Origin: Thermomicrobium sp. 4228-Ro
Lineage (GTDB): Bacteria > Chloroflexota > Chloroflexia > Thermomicrobiales > Thermomicrobiaceae
Assembly: GCF_026241205.1 (NCBI RefSeq)
Contig: NZ_JAPFQM010000006.1
Span: 558,001 to 622,000 of the forward strand
Direction of reading: 5' to 3'
DNA: 64,000 nt
The notes beneath the pieces were generated by a model, which worked only from the letters and a program-made list of their open reading frames with translations, ran no database searches and was not told the DNA's origin. Of this stretch, positions 27,482 through 35,818 are shown piece after piece (positions within the stretch are counted from its first letter, which is position 1; every line of letters starts with the position of its first letter). The translations under genes were made by a program, and so were the position numbers.

Positions 27482-27839
27482 GCTTCGTATTCCCGGGCTC
27501 GTCGCTGTCGGTGTCTTCGGCTCCTATGCGCGGGGTGACTGGGGGGTCGGGAGCGATGTCGATCTCGTCGTGATCGTCGAGCAGTCCGACCGCCCGCCGG
27601 TCGAGCGGCCGATCGACCTCCCGCTCGAGAAGCTGCCGGTACCGGCCGAGGCGCTCGTCTACACGCGCGCGGAATGGGAGCAGTTACCGCAGGTGAATCC
27701 CCATTTCGCGTCGGTCCTGGCGCGCGAGGTCGTCTGGGTGTACGGGAAACCGGAGCTGGCCGAGGAACGAGCAGGCTCGGAGCGATCGCGCGACCGCTCC
27801 GAGCCCGAGCCTGCGAGCCCGCCCTTAACGGACCGGTGA
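27396..27839 (+). CDS. Minimal nucleotidyltransferase (MNT) partner of HEPN protein
   Basis: Up to 147 aa from ATG 27396, or GTG 27402. Shorter starts are not available, so the N-terminus truly overlaps the end of the HEPN gene. The pol-beta-type signature is complete: GSYARGDWGVGSDVDLVVI, with GS and the DxD pair about 47-64. A third acidic position is less clear. Such HEPN/MNT pairs act as toxin-antitoxin or nucleotidylation modules. The last 25 residues are low-complexity and overlap the end of the convergent gene by 15 nt. Confidence 0.82.
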   Translation: MPVRSSSSSVLRWPNREAVLRAVATWARELRIPGLVAVGVFGSYARGDWGVGSDVDLVVIVEQSDRPPVERPIDLPLEKLPVPAEALVYTRAEWEQLPQVNPHFASVLAREVVWVYGKPELAEERAGSERSRDRSEPEPASPPLTDR

Positions 27840-30272
27840 GCTGCCCTGGTCGAGTACCGTGCCGTCCTCGCGGACGAATGCCCACTCGTAGTGATCCGGG
27901 TAGAGAGCCAGCTCGAGGACGCCGTAGGCATTATCGATGCGCACCTCGTCGCACGGCTCGTCAGCGGCATGGACATCGGCATCGTAGACGTTCTTGCCGC
28001 CGGTACCGACGACGAAATGGCGGACAGTACCGGTGTTGCAGACCGAGTCGGCGTTCTGGAGCGCATACCGCTGGTAGTTGTGGTCGTGCCCAGCCAGGGA
28101 GAGATCGACGCCGTACTGGTCGAAGAGGCGATAGAGGTCACGCAGACTGGATTTGTACTGGCCGTAATAATTCCCGGTTGTCCAGTACGGGTGGTGGAGG
28201 AAGACGAGCACGTTCTTGCTGCGGTTGGCTTCGAGCACGCTCTGGACGAACTGGTATTGTGGTGAACCGACACCACAGCCACCGACCTTGGAACAGTTGG
28301 AGTTGATGGCGATCGCGATCCAGTTGTTACCGAGGTCGAAGGCGTAGTAGCCCTTGCTGCGGTCGCCGGCGAGCGCACCGAAGTAGTCGTAGTATCCGCT
28401 CGCTCCGGATGTCAGGTACTCGTGGTTCCCGGGCACCGGCTTGGTGATGGCCTTGAGCTGGCCCCAGGTCGGATCGTAGCTCTGCTGGAACTTGGCGAGT
28501 GCACCGTCTTCGTACTGGAGGTCACCGAGTGCCAGCACGTAAGCGGGCGCGAGGCGCTTGGCCAGTTCGGCGGTGTACTTGTGCCGGCAGGCCGTGGTGG
28601 TGCCGTTGTTGTTGTTCCAGCTGGACGAGCTCGGATCGCAGGCCACGTCACCGACCGCGACGACCGTCACCGGCTCACTGGTGGAGGGTGGTGTGGTCGG
28701 TGTCGCGGTCGGTGTCGGTGTGGGCGCAGGAGATGGGGTGGCTGTGGGAGTCGGTGCCGGTGCGGAGCTCTGCCCGTTGGCGTGCAGGATGTCGAGGTAG
28801 ACACCGAAACCGGAGGGGCTCGCCCATTCGTCAGCGGACTCGACGGCCGTACCCTCGCCCCACTCATTGAAGGTCGTGATCAGCTGCCACGGCTCGCCAC
28901 TGGCGACCATGTCACGCACGTTCTGGGCCCAGCGGTTGGGGTCACGAGCCAGCCGAGGCTGACTTTCGGTCGCTAGCCAGAAGCCGGGCGAGATGGTGTA
29001 GGAGTAGCCACGCTGCTGGTCAGCCGCGACAGCCGGTCCGTATTGGTACCAGGAGTCGGGCTGGTTGGCGCAGGTCCGATAACCGCTGAAGACCTTGAGG
29101 ACGAGATAGGCGCCGACCTCACGGGCAACCGGAACCCAGCGGTCGGCGACTTCACAGGTGGTATCGTCGGCGTTGTAAACGAAAACGACGAACTTGCCAT
29201 TGACGCGGAGATAGTCTGGGTCGCTGGCGTAACGGTCGCGGATATAGGTGAGGTCGCTGCGGATCTCGTCGGGCGTGAGGTCGCGTTGGCCTTCCTGCTC
29301 GTGGTAGATGGCCCACTTGAAGCCGGTGCCGTCGGTGGCCTGGAGGATCTTGGCGAAGTCGACGTCGGTGTGATGCCCCTGGCCCCACCAGGAGGCGATG
29401 GCGGCCTGGATCCCGCCGTACTGTATGGCGGCGATGTGCTGGCGGATCACCGTGGCGTCACCGGTGTCGTAGTAGCCGAGCGTCGGATGGTAGTGGGTGA
29501 CCGGGAAGATGCCGCTCTGCTTCCAAGCTTCTGGGAACCATGGGTAGTAGAAGACTGCCCGGATCGGGAAGGTGAGACTCCCACCCGGCGGCGGTGTGCC
29601 TGCGGTGGGCGTCGGGCTAGGCGAGGGCGCTGGGGTCGGGGTCGGCGCAGGCGCTGTCGGGGTCGGTGATGCAGTCGTCGGAGTCGGGGTGGCGGAATTC
29701 GTGTCGGCGAACTCGAGGACGAGCTGGGGCGCGGTCGACCCGGTTTCGCGGCTGGCCAAGTTCATCTGGGTCGCGTCGCTGGTGACGATGGCGAAGCTCA
29801 CCTTCGTGCCGGGGCGAACGGCTGACGTCACATCCACACTCGTCCATTGGCCGGAAGCGAAGCGGCCAGAACGTCCGATGACTGCGTCACCGATCGCGGG
29901 TGCGTTCTGGTACGTGATGGTGCGTTCGCCCCAGGTAGTGTCGGCGACGGGGCGGAGTTCATAGCCAGTGCGGTGCGAGCTCTGGGCGTAGAGGCGGAGC
30001 GCCGCACGCGTGATCGTGCCCGAGACGTTCGTCAAGTCGAAGCGAAGGTAACTGCGCATGATGGGCGAGCCGTCGGCGCGGAGGGACGTGTTCGTGCCGT
30101 AGTTCTGCGAGGGCTTGCTCTGATAGACGTAGGCATCTGCCTCAGGGGTCAGGGTCAGCGTCTGGGGAGCACCGCTGCTGCGGCTGATCCAGGCTGCAGA
30201 GAGCGTCGCGATGACGAGGATGATGGCGCTCGCGGCGCCGAGTCGGTCGCGCAGGGTCTTCCAGTGCTGCAC
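27825..30272 (-). CDS. Secreted three-module protein: DNRLRE-like, GH99-like and metallophosphatase domains
   Basis: 815 aa from GTG 30272, which has AAGGAGG upstream. A signal or anchor segment is near residues 10-30. A DNRLRE/CBM-like module (about 38-190; 'AYVYQSKPSQNYGTNTSLRA') is followed by a Thr/Pro linker. A glycoside hydrolase family 99-like module (about 240-520) has 'FYYPWFPEAW', 'THYHPTLGYYD' and 'TTFNEWGEGTAVE'. After a second linker, a calcineurin-like metallophosphatase (about 565-815) shows GDVACD, GDLQYE, GNHEY, HHPYW and GHDHNYQR. Fusion of a glycan hydrolase with a phosphatase points to an extracellular phosphorylated glycan as substrate (inference). It stands alone, with a long regulatory region upstream. 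Confidence 0.85.
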   Translation of the reverse strand: MQHWKTLRDRLGAASAIILVIATLSAAWISRSSGAPQTLTLTPEADAYVYQSKPSQNYGTNTSLRADGSPIMRSYLRFDLTNVSGTITRAALRLYAQSSHRTGYELRPVADTTWGERTITYQNAPAIGDAVIGRSGRFASGQWTSVDVTSAVRPGTKVSFAIVTSDATQMNLASRETGSTAPQLVLEFADTNSATPTPTTASPTPTAPAPTPTPAPSPSPTPTAGTPPPGGSLTFPIRAVFYYPWFPEAWKQSGIFPVTHYHPTLGYYDTGDATVIRQHIAAIQYGGIQAAIASWWGQGHHTDVDFAKILQATDGTGFKWAIYHEQEGQRDLTPDEIRSDLTYIRDRYASDPDYLRVNGKFVVFVYNADDTTCEVADRWVPVAREVGAYLVLKVFSGYRTCANQPDSWYQYGPAVAADQQRGYSYTISPGFWLATESQPRLARDPNRWAQNVRDMVASGEPWQLITTFNEWGEGTAVESADEWASPSGFGVYLDILHANGQSSAPAPTPTATPSPAPTPTPTATPTTPPSTSEPVTVVAVGDVACDPSSSSWNNNNGTTTACRHKYTAELAKRLAPAYVLALGDLQYEDGALAKFQQSYDPTWGQLKAITKPVPGNHEYLTSGASGYYDYFGALAGDRSKGYYAFDLGNNWIAIAINSNCSKVGGCGVGSPQYQFVQSVLEANRSKNVLVFLHHPYWTTGNYYGQYKSSLRDLYRLFDQYGVDLSLAGHDHNYQRYALQNADSVCNTGTVRHFVVGTGGKNVYDADVHAADEPCDEVRIDNAYGVLELALYPDHYEWAFVREDGTVLDQGSSPVR

Positions 30273-30983
30273 GTCATGACCTCCTTGCTGATCGTCGCAA
30301 GAGCGCCGGCCGAGCCACTCCACGCTCTTGTGACTACGGGATGGAGCGTGTGCCAGAAGAGACACAGGACTCCCAAAGTCCATGACCATTCATGACTAGG
30401 TCAGATCAGGACGGACGGAGGAGAGTGAACGAGAAATCTTTCAGTTTTGATACGAGATGATTGGTGGGCTGCGAGGGGGGATCGCGCAAGGCACTCGATG
30501 TGCAAGGCAAGCGTGGTTCAGCGTGCGCAGCGTAGGTGCGTGCCGTCTCCGAACGAGCGACTGCCAGGCCATCAGCACCCCTTTCCCGTACTCCCTTCCC
30601 ACTTCTCGGCGGGGTGCGCGACCACCCCTTCCGACGGCGTCGGAGGGTAGCAGGGCGAATACCCAGTGACAACATGGCAAAGGTTCAGTTCACGATGCGA
30701 ATAGACCTTGGGTAACATTCGATCAGTCTCCGATCAGAAAATGAGCAGAAAGGTTTTGGCAGTGATTTGCTTTCCAGTAGCCGTAATGCGTGGCCCATTG
30801 TGGGATCGTCCGAATACTCGACCTGACGAAAAGCGAACGACTGTTCTTGCACCGAAGACATCTTTCTGGTACCGTATGGCTAGGAAACATTTCCCAATCC
30901 GGCATGGCGTCGGTAGCGGGGGTGTCGACGGGGGCGGCACAGGATGGATGGTGTAACCCCCCCGGAAAGGGAAGGTCTACGCC
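30273..30983. other. Long divergent intergenic region with a low-GC stretch
   Basis: 711 nt between the secreted glycanase/phosphatase gene and the STAND ATPase gene. From about 30671 to 30890 the GC content drops visibly below its surroundings, as expected for a regulatory region. It contains the heptamer repeats described separately. No gene is supported; the short open frames are Arg/Pro-rich shadows. Confidence 0.6.
30720..30748. promoter_or_regulatory. Heptamer direct repeats with 11-nt period (Pho-box-like layout)
   Basis: CGATCAG at 30720-30726 and again at 30731-30737, with a 5/7 match (TGAGCAG) at 30742-30748. The spacers are 4 nt, so the period is exactly 11 nt. This 7+4 layout is that of PhoB/PhoP and other OmpR-family boxes, although the heptamer itself is different. 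Confidence 0.4.
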
Positions 30984-33035
30984 ATGGCAGCACTTCACGA
31001 CCAGATCGAGGCCTATCTTCAGGAACGGTTCGTCGGCCGCGAAGCACAGTTGGGTGAGCTCGTCGGAGCGCTGCTCGCGCCAGGCTTCAAAGGGCTTTGT
31101 GTCGTCAGTGGGCCGCCTGGATCGGGCAAGAGCGCGCTCTTGCACGCCTTCGCGCGTTGCTGTGACGAACTCGCCGTCCCGTGTGCGACGATTCACTGGA
31201 CCGAGACGGCAACGGCGGAGACGCTCGTGCAGCAGGCTGCCCGGCAGTTCGGCTCGACTGCTCGCACGCTCGAGGACCTGTTCGCGGAGAGCGGACGGCG
31301 GGTGCTGCTTCTCGACGGGTATCGCCCGGGCGGGCCGCTGGACGCGGCACTTCGGGCCGCGCACCTGAACGGCAGCGGTGATCTCTTGCTCGTCGTGGCG
31401 ATGCGCGAGGCGCTACCGCTCGAGTGGCTCCAGGATGCGGAATGGAGTCTCCTGCAGCGGACGATCCGGCTCGGACCGTTAGCGGACGAGGCTGCAGCCA
31501 GCTACCTCCGGAAGTTCGGACTCGCGGAGCGTCACGTGCAGGAGATCGTCGAAGTGGCGTGCGGGCATCCGTTGACGCTCGGTCTTCTCGCCCAGCGGGT
31601 CCGCGCAGAACAGGGGGTGCTGTCGGCGGCGGCTGTGCTGGACGTTGCTGAAATGCTGCTGCACGCGGTACCCGGGTCATCGGATCCGGAGGCCTTGACA
31701 GCCTTGACGGCTGTCGCGCTGGTCGGAGTGGCCAGTGAGCCGACGCTCCGCACGGCGCTCGCGAAGAGCGACACGGGGCCGCTCTTCCGGACCCTCTTGT
31801 CTCATCCGATCACCCGGGTCACGCAGTACGGCCTCGCCGTGTGCGAGCCGTTCGCGACCTTCCTCGTCGAGTCGCTGGCCTGGCGGAATGCCGAGATGCT
31901 CCTCGAACTGCGCGAGCGGTTGCGCGCTTCCAGTATCGAGGCTCTCCGGCACGGCACGGGCACGGTGCGCTTCCCGCACCTGCTCCGGCTCCTCGCGCTG
32001 GCTGACGAGACGGGAGCATACCGGCGCGCACTCGTGCTCGCCTTGACGGACGGGCTCGAAGTCGGCGTGCTCCATCGCGACGAGCTGGAGCCTGCGCTCG
32101 CGTTCGTGCCGGAGTCGCTCCGCGAGCTCTTCCGGTCCTGGCTCGTGCACCGATGGGGACTGTCGCGCGGGATCCGCACGTCCACGGGTGCCTTGCTCGC
32201 CTGGACGACCAGCGTCCCACTCGAGCACTCCGTGTGGGAGACGACGATCGATCACGCGAGCCTGTACGACGCGCTGGCTCGAGCCCTGCATTTCCGCCCG
32301 GGTGATTACACGCTCGCTCATGCGACCTGGATCGCGCCGGCAGCCCCGGGCTCCGTGCACCGCGTGCTCGCCTTGGCGCTGGCGGTCCATCTGGAGCGTG
32401 TCATCGCCGTGTCGGCGGTCAGGCGCAGTTGCTTCCTTACGAACCTTCCGGAAGCGTCGTCGCCTCCCCCTTACTGGGAGCTGTTCGGCCTGCGACCGAT
32501 CGTGTGCTTCGATGAAGGAGCAGCGCTCGATATTCGGTGTCGAGCGTGGAATCGGCAACCCGTGCTCGACTGGCTTGCGCATCCGGTTCCGTGTGCGGAT
32601 AACGAACTCGCTGAGCCGGTGCTCGATCGGGACCGTTTCGCCCAAGCCGTCGCTCGTGCGCTGCGCGATTTCAGCCGTCCCGAGCGCCTGCGCGGTAATC
32701 CGCTTCTGACTGCAGGATTCATCGAACGGAAGGTCGGTCCAGGGGCGAGCGAGGGGCAGCGCATCCAGGTGCTCCGAGCTCTGCTCGAACGCGCGATCCG
32801 CGAGCTGGGTCTCCGGCCGCAGTATCGGCGCTGGCAGGCTGTGGCTGAGACGGCCTATCTCCACCCGGTCGAGTCTCAAGAACGGATGGCGGAGCGCCTG
32901 GGCATTCCCTTCAGTACGTACCGGCGTTATCTCAAGTCAGCGACGGACTGGATCACCGATTTCCTGTGGCAACTCGAGATCGGTCAGTCCGACAGTGCGC
33001 TGCTGGTTGCCGAGCCTCTCCAGACCGCCTCGTAG
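30984..33035 (+). CDS. STAND-type AAA ATPase, putative signal-transduction regulator
   Basis: A 683-aa cytoplasmic ATPase. After 'FVGREAQLGEL' (about 16-26) comes Walker A GPPGSGKS (43-50), a Walker B-like 'RVLLLDG' (about 108) and a sensor region 'LLLVVAMRE'. The central 400 residues are helical repeats without a motif I can name. The C-terminus has a winged-helix-like segment 'ERMAERLGIPFSTYRRYLKSA' (about 632-652). This NB-ARC/AAA-16 plus C-terminal HTH plan is frequent in Chloroflexota. It is divergent from the glycanase/phosphatase gene, so it could regulate it. No Pho-type receiver domain is present. Confidence 0.75.
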   Translation: MAALHDQIEAYLQERFVGREAQLGELVGALLAPGFKGLCVVSGPPGSGKSALLHAFARCCDELAVPCATIHWTETATAETLVQQAARQFGSTARTLEDLFAESGRRVLLLDGYRPGGPLDAALRAAHLNGSGDLLLVVAMREALPLEWLQDAEWSLLQRTIRLGPLADEAAASYLRKFGLAERHVQEIVEVACGHPLTLGLLAQRVRAEQGVLSAAAVLDVAEMLLHAVPGSSDPEALTALTAVALVGVASEPTLRTALAKSDTGPLFRTLLSHPITRVTQYGLAVCEPFATFLVESLAWRNAEMLLELRERLRASSIEALRHGTGTVRFPHLLRLLALADETGAYRRALVLALTDGLEVGVLHRDELEPALAFVPESLRELFRSWLVHRWGLSRGIRTSTGALLAWTTSVPLEHSVWETTIDHASLYDALARALHFRPGDYTLAHATWIAPAAPGSVHRVLALALAVHLERVIAVSAVRRSCFLTNLPEASSPPPYWELFGLRPIVCFDEGAALDIRCRAWNRQPVLDWLAHPVPCADNELAEPVLDRDRFAQAVARALRDFSRPERLRGNPLLTAGFIERKVGPGASEGQRIQVLRALLERAIRELGLRPQYRRWQAVAETAYLHPVESQERMAERLGIPFSTYRRYLKSATDWITDFLWQLEIGQSDSALLVAEPLQTAS

Positions 33036-33094
33036 CCGGAGCTGGCGACGTGGTACAACCTGAGGAGCGTAACGCGTTCGGGAGGCATTCTGAC

Positions 33095-33382
33095 GTGCCG
33101 TCGATAGCATCACCTGCACGCACGATCCGGAGCGTCTGGCTCGGTCCACTGGTGAGCGCGTTCGTCCTCGCGTTTCTTTTCGTCGTCGCCACGCTGTTCC
33201 GGCGAAGCGCCTGGGCGGACGAGGCTCGGCCGTTCATGGTCGGGCTGTCCAGTGCTGCGGCGGCGATCATCACGCTGCAAGGCGCGCGGACGGCAGCAGC
33301 CCGTCGCGGCTGGTCCGGCGTGATCGCTGGCGCCCTCATGATCCTCATGGGCATCTACACGCTCGTCCACGTCCTGCGCTGA
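33095..33382 (+). CDS. Small membrane protein of unknown function
   Basis: 95 aa from GTG 33095 with GGGAGG at good distance. There are three hydrophobic segments: about 15-35, 45-64 and 73-93. The loop after the first is rich in basic residues. I do not recognise the family. It follows the STAND ATPase by 59 nt on the same strand. The frame upstream of this start overlaps the ATPase end and looks like a shadow. Confidence 0.65.
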   Translation: MPSIASPARTIRSVWLGPLVSAFVLAFLFVVATLFRRSAWADEARPFMVGLSSAAAAIITLQGARTAAARRGWSGVIAGALMILMGIYTLVHVLR

Positions 33383-33389
33383 GCGGGTG

Positions 33390-33818
33390 TCAGTCCAGCG
33401 CTCCCCATGCGGTCACGCGCTCGATCCGCAAGGCGATCACCGGGCGCTCCTCGAGGACCATCGTCGCGTACTGCGGGTACCGCTGCCGGAGCAGGGCGAT
33501 CGCTTCGCGCTGCTCGGGAGATCCGGGGTGGACGAATTCGGCGGGGCCACGGAGGAGCACCCAACCGAGACGTGTCCAGTCCTCGTCGTAGCGATCGACG
33601 ACCATGGCGGCCCGGCCGGTTTCGAGGACGTTCCGCACGCGCTTGAGCGGGCGATCGGTGCGCTTCGGCTTCTCGTCGATCGGGATGTAGAGCGTCCGCT
33701 CGCCGAGCGCATAGCACACCGGCACGACGTGCGGATCGCCCGCCCGGTCGACGGTCGCCAGATGGCCGACTCGCTGGCGGGCGAGGAAGGCTCGGATCGT
33801 CGGGGTGAGTTCACGCAT
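33390..33818 (-). CDS. PPOX-class (pyridoxamine 5'-phosphate oxidase-like) flavoenzyme, probable F420-dependent
   Basis: A 142-aa split-barrel protein. The family pattern is clear: 'FLARQRVGHLATVDRAGDPHVVPVCYAL', 'YIPIDEKPKR', 'LKRVRNVLETGRAAMVVDRY.EDW..LGWVLLRG' and 'ALRIERVTAWGA'. It matches the Rv0121-like group that binds F420 or a flavin. The ATG at 33818 has GGGAG upstream. It is convergent with the small membrane protein. The frame continuing to 34175 runs through repeat DNA and is not coding. Confidence 0.85.
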   Translation of the reverse strand: MRELTPTIRAFLARQRVGHLATVDRAGDPHVVPVCYALGERTLYIPIDEKPKRTDRPLKRVRNVLETGRAAMVVDRYDEDWTRLGWVLLRGPAEFVHPGSPEQREAIALLRQRYPQYATMVLEERPVIALRIERVTAWGALD

Positions 33819-34017
33819 CGGCGTGGCTCCCGGAAATGACCAGTGTTTCCGATCGACCAGCATAGCGGACGGAACAGGTGGGCGCAGGATGGAACCTGGG
33901 TAGGGGGACGACATGAGGTAGTTGCCCGAGAAGTGCCCTCGCCCTCTGCCGCGCGCCAGCGCGGCATCCCCATGTTTCCCTCGACGGGGCAATGCGTCCG
34001 TCGCGCGCAGTATCCCG

Positions 34018-34697
34018 TAGGGTCGAGGTGTGCGTCGCCCGCATTCCCGTGTCGGGGCAACGCGTGCGTCGCCCGTGGGACACCCCTCACCCCCGCCTCG
34101 CTCCGCTCGGCACCCCCTCTCCCGCACCGTGCGGGAGAGGGGGCCGGGGGTGAGGGTTACACGCGGGTCGGGCACGCCCGACCCCTACAGGAAGGGCTGT
34201 GGCCGGTGGAGTGCAGGTCGGCGGCATGCAGGCGGCCGTCGGCAATGCGTGTCTCCCGGTCGAACAGCCCTCACCCCCGCCGCTACCGCGGCACCCCGTC
34301 CACGCTCTCCCTGTAGGGGCGACGCACGCTTCGCCCGCGCCGCAAGCCGCGGCAAGCGAACCGCGGTGCCACGACGCGAGGCTGGACACCCCTCACCCCC
34401 GGCTCGCTCGCGCTCGCCGCCCCCTCTCCCACGCGATCGTGGGAGAGGGGGCCAGGGAGTGAGGGGGCTCGGCCGTGAACCTCGCCCGGGTGTGCGCACT
34501 GCAGGGGCGTGGTTCGGTTCCCGGCCCTCTCGGGTCGGACGGGTCACGCACGCGTGACCCCTACAGAGGGCGGCGGTGGTCGGGGCAGGGTACCGGTGGT
34601 CGATGGGCAGGCGACCGTCGGCAACCCACAGCACCCGCGTAGGGGCGACGCACGCGTCGCCCGCATTTCCGGTGTAGGGGCGCGGCGTGCCGCGCCC
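34018..34697. repeat. REP-like palindromic units, cluster C
   Basis: Units: 34018-34040 (degenerate), 34051-34074 (+), 34165-34188 (-, GGGTCGGGC stem), 34313-34336 (+), 34541-34564 (-, GGGTCACGC stem), 34639-34662 (+) and 34674-34697 (+, perfect GGCGCGGC / GCCGCGCC). Two long hairpins (CCCTCTCCC arms) lie near 34120-34142 and 34425-34452. More degenerate fragments extend to about 34860. The region 33819-34909 has no supported gene. Confidence 0.85.
34313..34662 (+). repeat. 350-bp direct repeat, copy 1
   Basis: Matches 53183-53532 without indels and with about 12 mismatches (about 97% identity). Both ends of the matching segment coincide with a GTAG-type palindromic unit. It contains one minus unit and one long hairpin. 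Confidence 0.85.
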
Positions 34698-34909
34698 ATT
34701 CGCACCGGATGACGCGGGCATGTTGGTGCCCCCGGCTCTGGCGGGCTGCCCGGATGACGCGCGCCCGACCCTTACCAGGAATGGTTGCAGCCGAGTAGCC
34801 CTGTTGCTGACCGCTCGCTCGTCATTGTCCGCTGAGGGTGCAGCACGCGTCGCCCATCACCGTACTCCCGTTCGACTGCTGCCTCCCTGCTTCCGGGTCA
34901 TTTCAACCC

Positions 34910-34938
34910 TTGACGGTTGCGGAAGCGCTCGGTAGACT
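34910..34938 (+). promoter_or_regulatory. Sigma-70 type promoter of the DUF4242/ABC transporter operon
   Basis: TTGACG (34910-34915), a 17-bp spacer, then TAGACT (34933-34938). The predicted transcript starts near 34945 and would have a leader of about 350 nt. Confidence 0.65.
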
Positions 34939-34944
34939 CTCTGG

Positions 34945-35297
34945 CGATACGTGAGGGAGCCGCGCAGCGCTCCGATCGGTCTAGTGGGTGACGAGGGCAG
35001 GAGCGAGCCGGATGGAGCCGCGAGGCGAACAACGCGGACGGTACGTGTGCCGGCATCGCCGATGCCGGGCTGTCGTTCCACCCTGCCCGACGATGATCGG
35101 GGTGTACTCCTATTGGCCCCGTATTTGTGACTGTCGCCCCTGAGCGAGCCTGATCTGCTCGAGCCATTGCACGTCGGAGAGCCTGCATGCGGGCTGGCAT
35201 AGGCCGTGCCGCTCCGGCGTGCAGAGCGCGTTTCCAGGTGCCGTAACTGTGGAAACGATCGGTCGGTCATGCCTGTCGAAGACGGGAGGGTAAAGGT
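34945..35297 (+). promoter_or_regulatory. Long structured 5' leader of unknown function
   Basis: About 350 nt between the promoter and the first ATG, with no gene. Perfect hairpins include an 8-bp stem at 35050-35057 with 35061-35068 (loop GCC) and an 8-bp stem at 35229-35236 with 35250-35257 (13-nt loop), the latter 40 nt before the start codon. I could not match it to a known riboswitch class. Confidence 0.4.
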
Positions 35298-35808
35298 ATG
35301 CCATTGTTCCTCGCTGAATATCGCGTCGAGGTCATCGATCGGGAGCAGTTGGAGCCAGTATTCGGGGCGATCGATGCGGCGACCCGAGCAGCTGGTGGCG
35401 AGGTGATCGAGTTCCAGGTCGGCCAGGATCTCGCGGTACTCTATGCCGTCCTGGAGCACGAGGATGGCACTGCGCTGCGCAGTGCACTCGAGCAGACTGG
35501 CATCGCACCCCAGGACTTCGCGCCGGTTCGCCTGGTGGGTCAATCGCTCGACGAGGTCAAGGCCCAGCGTGGTGCCGCGAACTACCTCGTCGAATGGGAC
35601 CTGCCAGCAGGGCTGACGATGGAGGCGTACCTGCAGCGGAAGGCCGCTCTATGCACAGGTGCCGGAAGTCCGTTTCCTCCGCACCTACGTTCGTGAAGAC
35701 ATGGCCAAGTGTGTCTGCCTCTACGCAGCGCCGGACGAGTCTGCCGTCCGCCGTGCTCGCGAGGTGGTGAGTGCACCGGTCGACCGGCTGACACGTCTGT
35801 GCTCGTGA
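35298..35808 (+). pseudogene. DUF4242-family protein gene with a single-base frameshift
   Basis: ATG 35298 has GGAGGG upstream. The first frame encodes 115 residues ending in 'VEWDLPAGLTMEAYLQRK', then continues into 17 unrelated residues and stops at 35696. Skipping one G at 35643 restores a frame reading 'PLYAQVPEVRFLRTYVRED', 'CVCLYAAPDESAVRRARE' and 'APVDRLTRL', which stops at 35808. Joined, the product would be 169 aa with a C-terminal DUF4242 (SCO4226-like, nickel-binding) domain. The rest fits so well that a recent mutation, sequencing error or frameshift product is likely. It is the first gene of the operon with the flavoprotein and ABC transporter. Confidence 0.75.
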
Positions 35809-35818
35809 GGAGGGGGCG

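Noticed and set aside
33945-34860. CRISPR array or coding region in repeat cluster C
   Set aside because: Units are palindromic, differ in stem sequence and orientation, and spacers are themselves repeated. No cas gene is near. Frames through the region are Arg/Pro-rich and repeated between clusters.
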